36,482 bases of DNA from Porticoccus sp. Lineage in GTDB: Bacteria > Pseudomonadota > Gammaproteobacteria > Pseudomonadales > Porticoccaceae. A program made the position numbers and the translations under genes. The notes beneath the pieces were generated by a model. The model saw only the letters and a list, made by a program, of their open reading frames with translations, had not been told where the DNA came from and ran no database searches. Location of the stretch: the NCBI GenBank assembly GCA_018066715.1, contig JAGPWA010000132.1, positions 1 through 36,482 of the forward strand, given 5' to 3'. Numbering within the stretch: the stretch's first letter is position 1; every line of letters begins with the position of its first letter. Of this stretch, positions 36,338 through 36,482 are shown one piece after another.

Positions 36338-36482
36338 ATGAAAAACTCTGACCATTCAAAAATTTATCGTGTGCTGGCACTTCGTATCACATTGGCTGTC
36401 GTCGTGATTGCTGGAATTTTCGCAACTATTTCTCTGGTTACTCAACGTGGTGAGTTAGAAAGTGCTCTGGGTGATCTGGTAC
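36338..36482 (+). CDS. Membrane protein, N-terminal fragment (3' truncated by window)
   Basis: Only the first 48 codons are present. ATG 36338 follows a TCTGGAGTGAG ribosome-like site. The translation has a short polar N-terminus (MKNSDHSKIYRV), one membrane helix (about 13-34, LRITLAVVVIAGIFATISLV) and the start of an extracytoplasmic segment TQRGELESALGDL. That layout is common for sensor kinases, chemoreceptors and other membrane signalling proteins. Too little is visible to assign a family. Confidence 0.75.
   Translation, partial: MKNSDHSKIYRVLALRITLAVVVIAGIFATISLVTQRGELESALGDLV

Overview
This window looks like a chromosomal segment of a marine-type gammaproteobacterium near the Cellvibrionales/Spongiibacteraceae and Pseudomonas. 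The base composition is moderate. Many proteins resemble Pseudomonas orthologues closely as I remember them (Dcd, ExaC-type aldehyde dehydrogenase, FdxA, Hda). Several gene orders also match Pseudomonas: metG|mrp, DUF3108-purN-purM|DUF2066-hda, TlpA-YihY|ArsC-WrbA-DUF2069, and mutS next to fdxA. All family assignments come from reading the translations; no database was searched.

Layout. (1) 1-9.2 kb is a catabolic and electron-transfer region. It holds the 3' end of acetyl-CoA synthetase, an unknown exported protein, a full-length NosR-type flavin/iron-sulfur membrane protein, a divergent TonB-dependent receptor, a porin with a clear terminator, and an ExaC-type acetaldehyde dehydrogenase. 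With Acs, the dehydrogenase forms the acetaldehyde to acetate to acetyl-CoA branch of alcohol oxidation. The PQQ alcohol dehydrogenase that would start the pathway is not in the window. (2) 9.3-18.1 kb has metG divergent from mrp/apbC, then dcd. In Pseudomonas mrp and dcd are close neighbours. Here about 5.2 kb lies between them, with a lytic-transglycosylase-like lipoprotein, a small conserved protein, a PAS-PAS-GGDEF-EAL protein and a REC-REC-GGDEF response regulator whose first receiver has lost its phospho-acceptor Asp. (3) 18.3-22.1 kb has an RND/MMPL-type exporter with three acidic repeats in its second periplasmic loop, a SirB2-like membrane protein and a 33-residue Lys-rich protein. 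(4) 22.2-27.8 kb has DUF3014, DUF3108, purN and purM on the minus strand, and divergent DUF2066-hda. (5) 27.8-32.9 kb has an aldehyde dehydrogenase gene remnant, a TlpA-like lipoprotein and YihY on the minus strand, and a tightly overlapping arsC-wrbA-DUF2069-sppA operon on the plus strand. (6) 32.9-36.5 kb has fdxA, mutS and the first 48 codons of a membrane protein.

Most of the window is housekeeping. The points most worth a second look are: the NosR-like protein paired with a TonB receptor but with no nitrous-oxide reductase genes in view; two decayed gene tails in apparently empty spacers (5818-5964 and 27776-27877); the acidic repeats in the exporter; the degenerate receiver; and a recurring pattern of 13-34 bp imperfect tandem duplications in intergenic DNA, several of them straddling a stop codon. 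I found no tRNA, rRNA, CRISPR array, insertion sequence or integrase.
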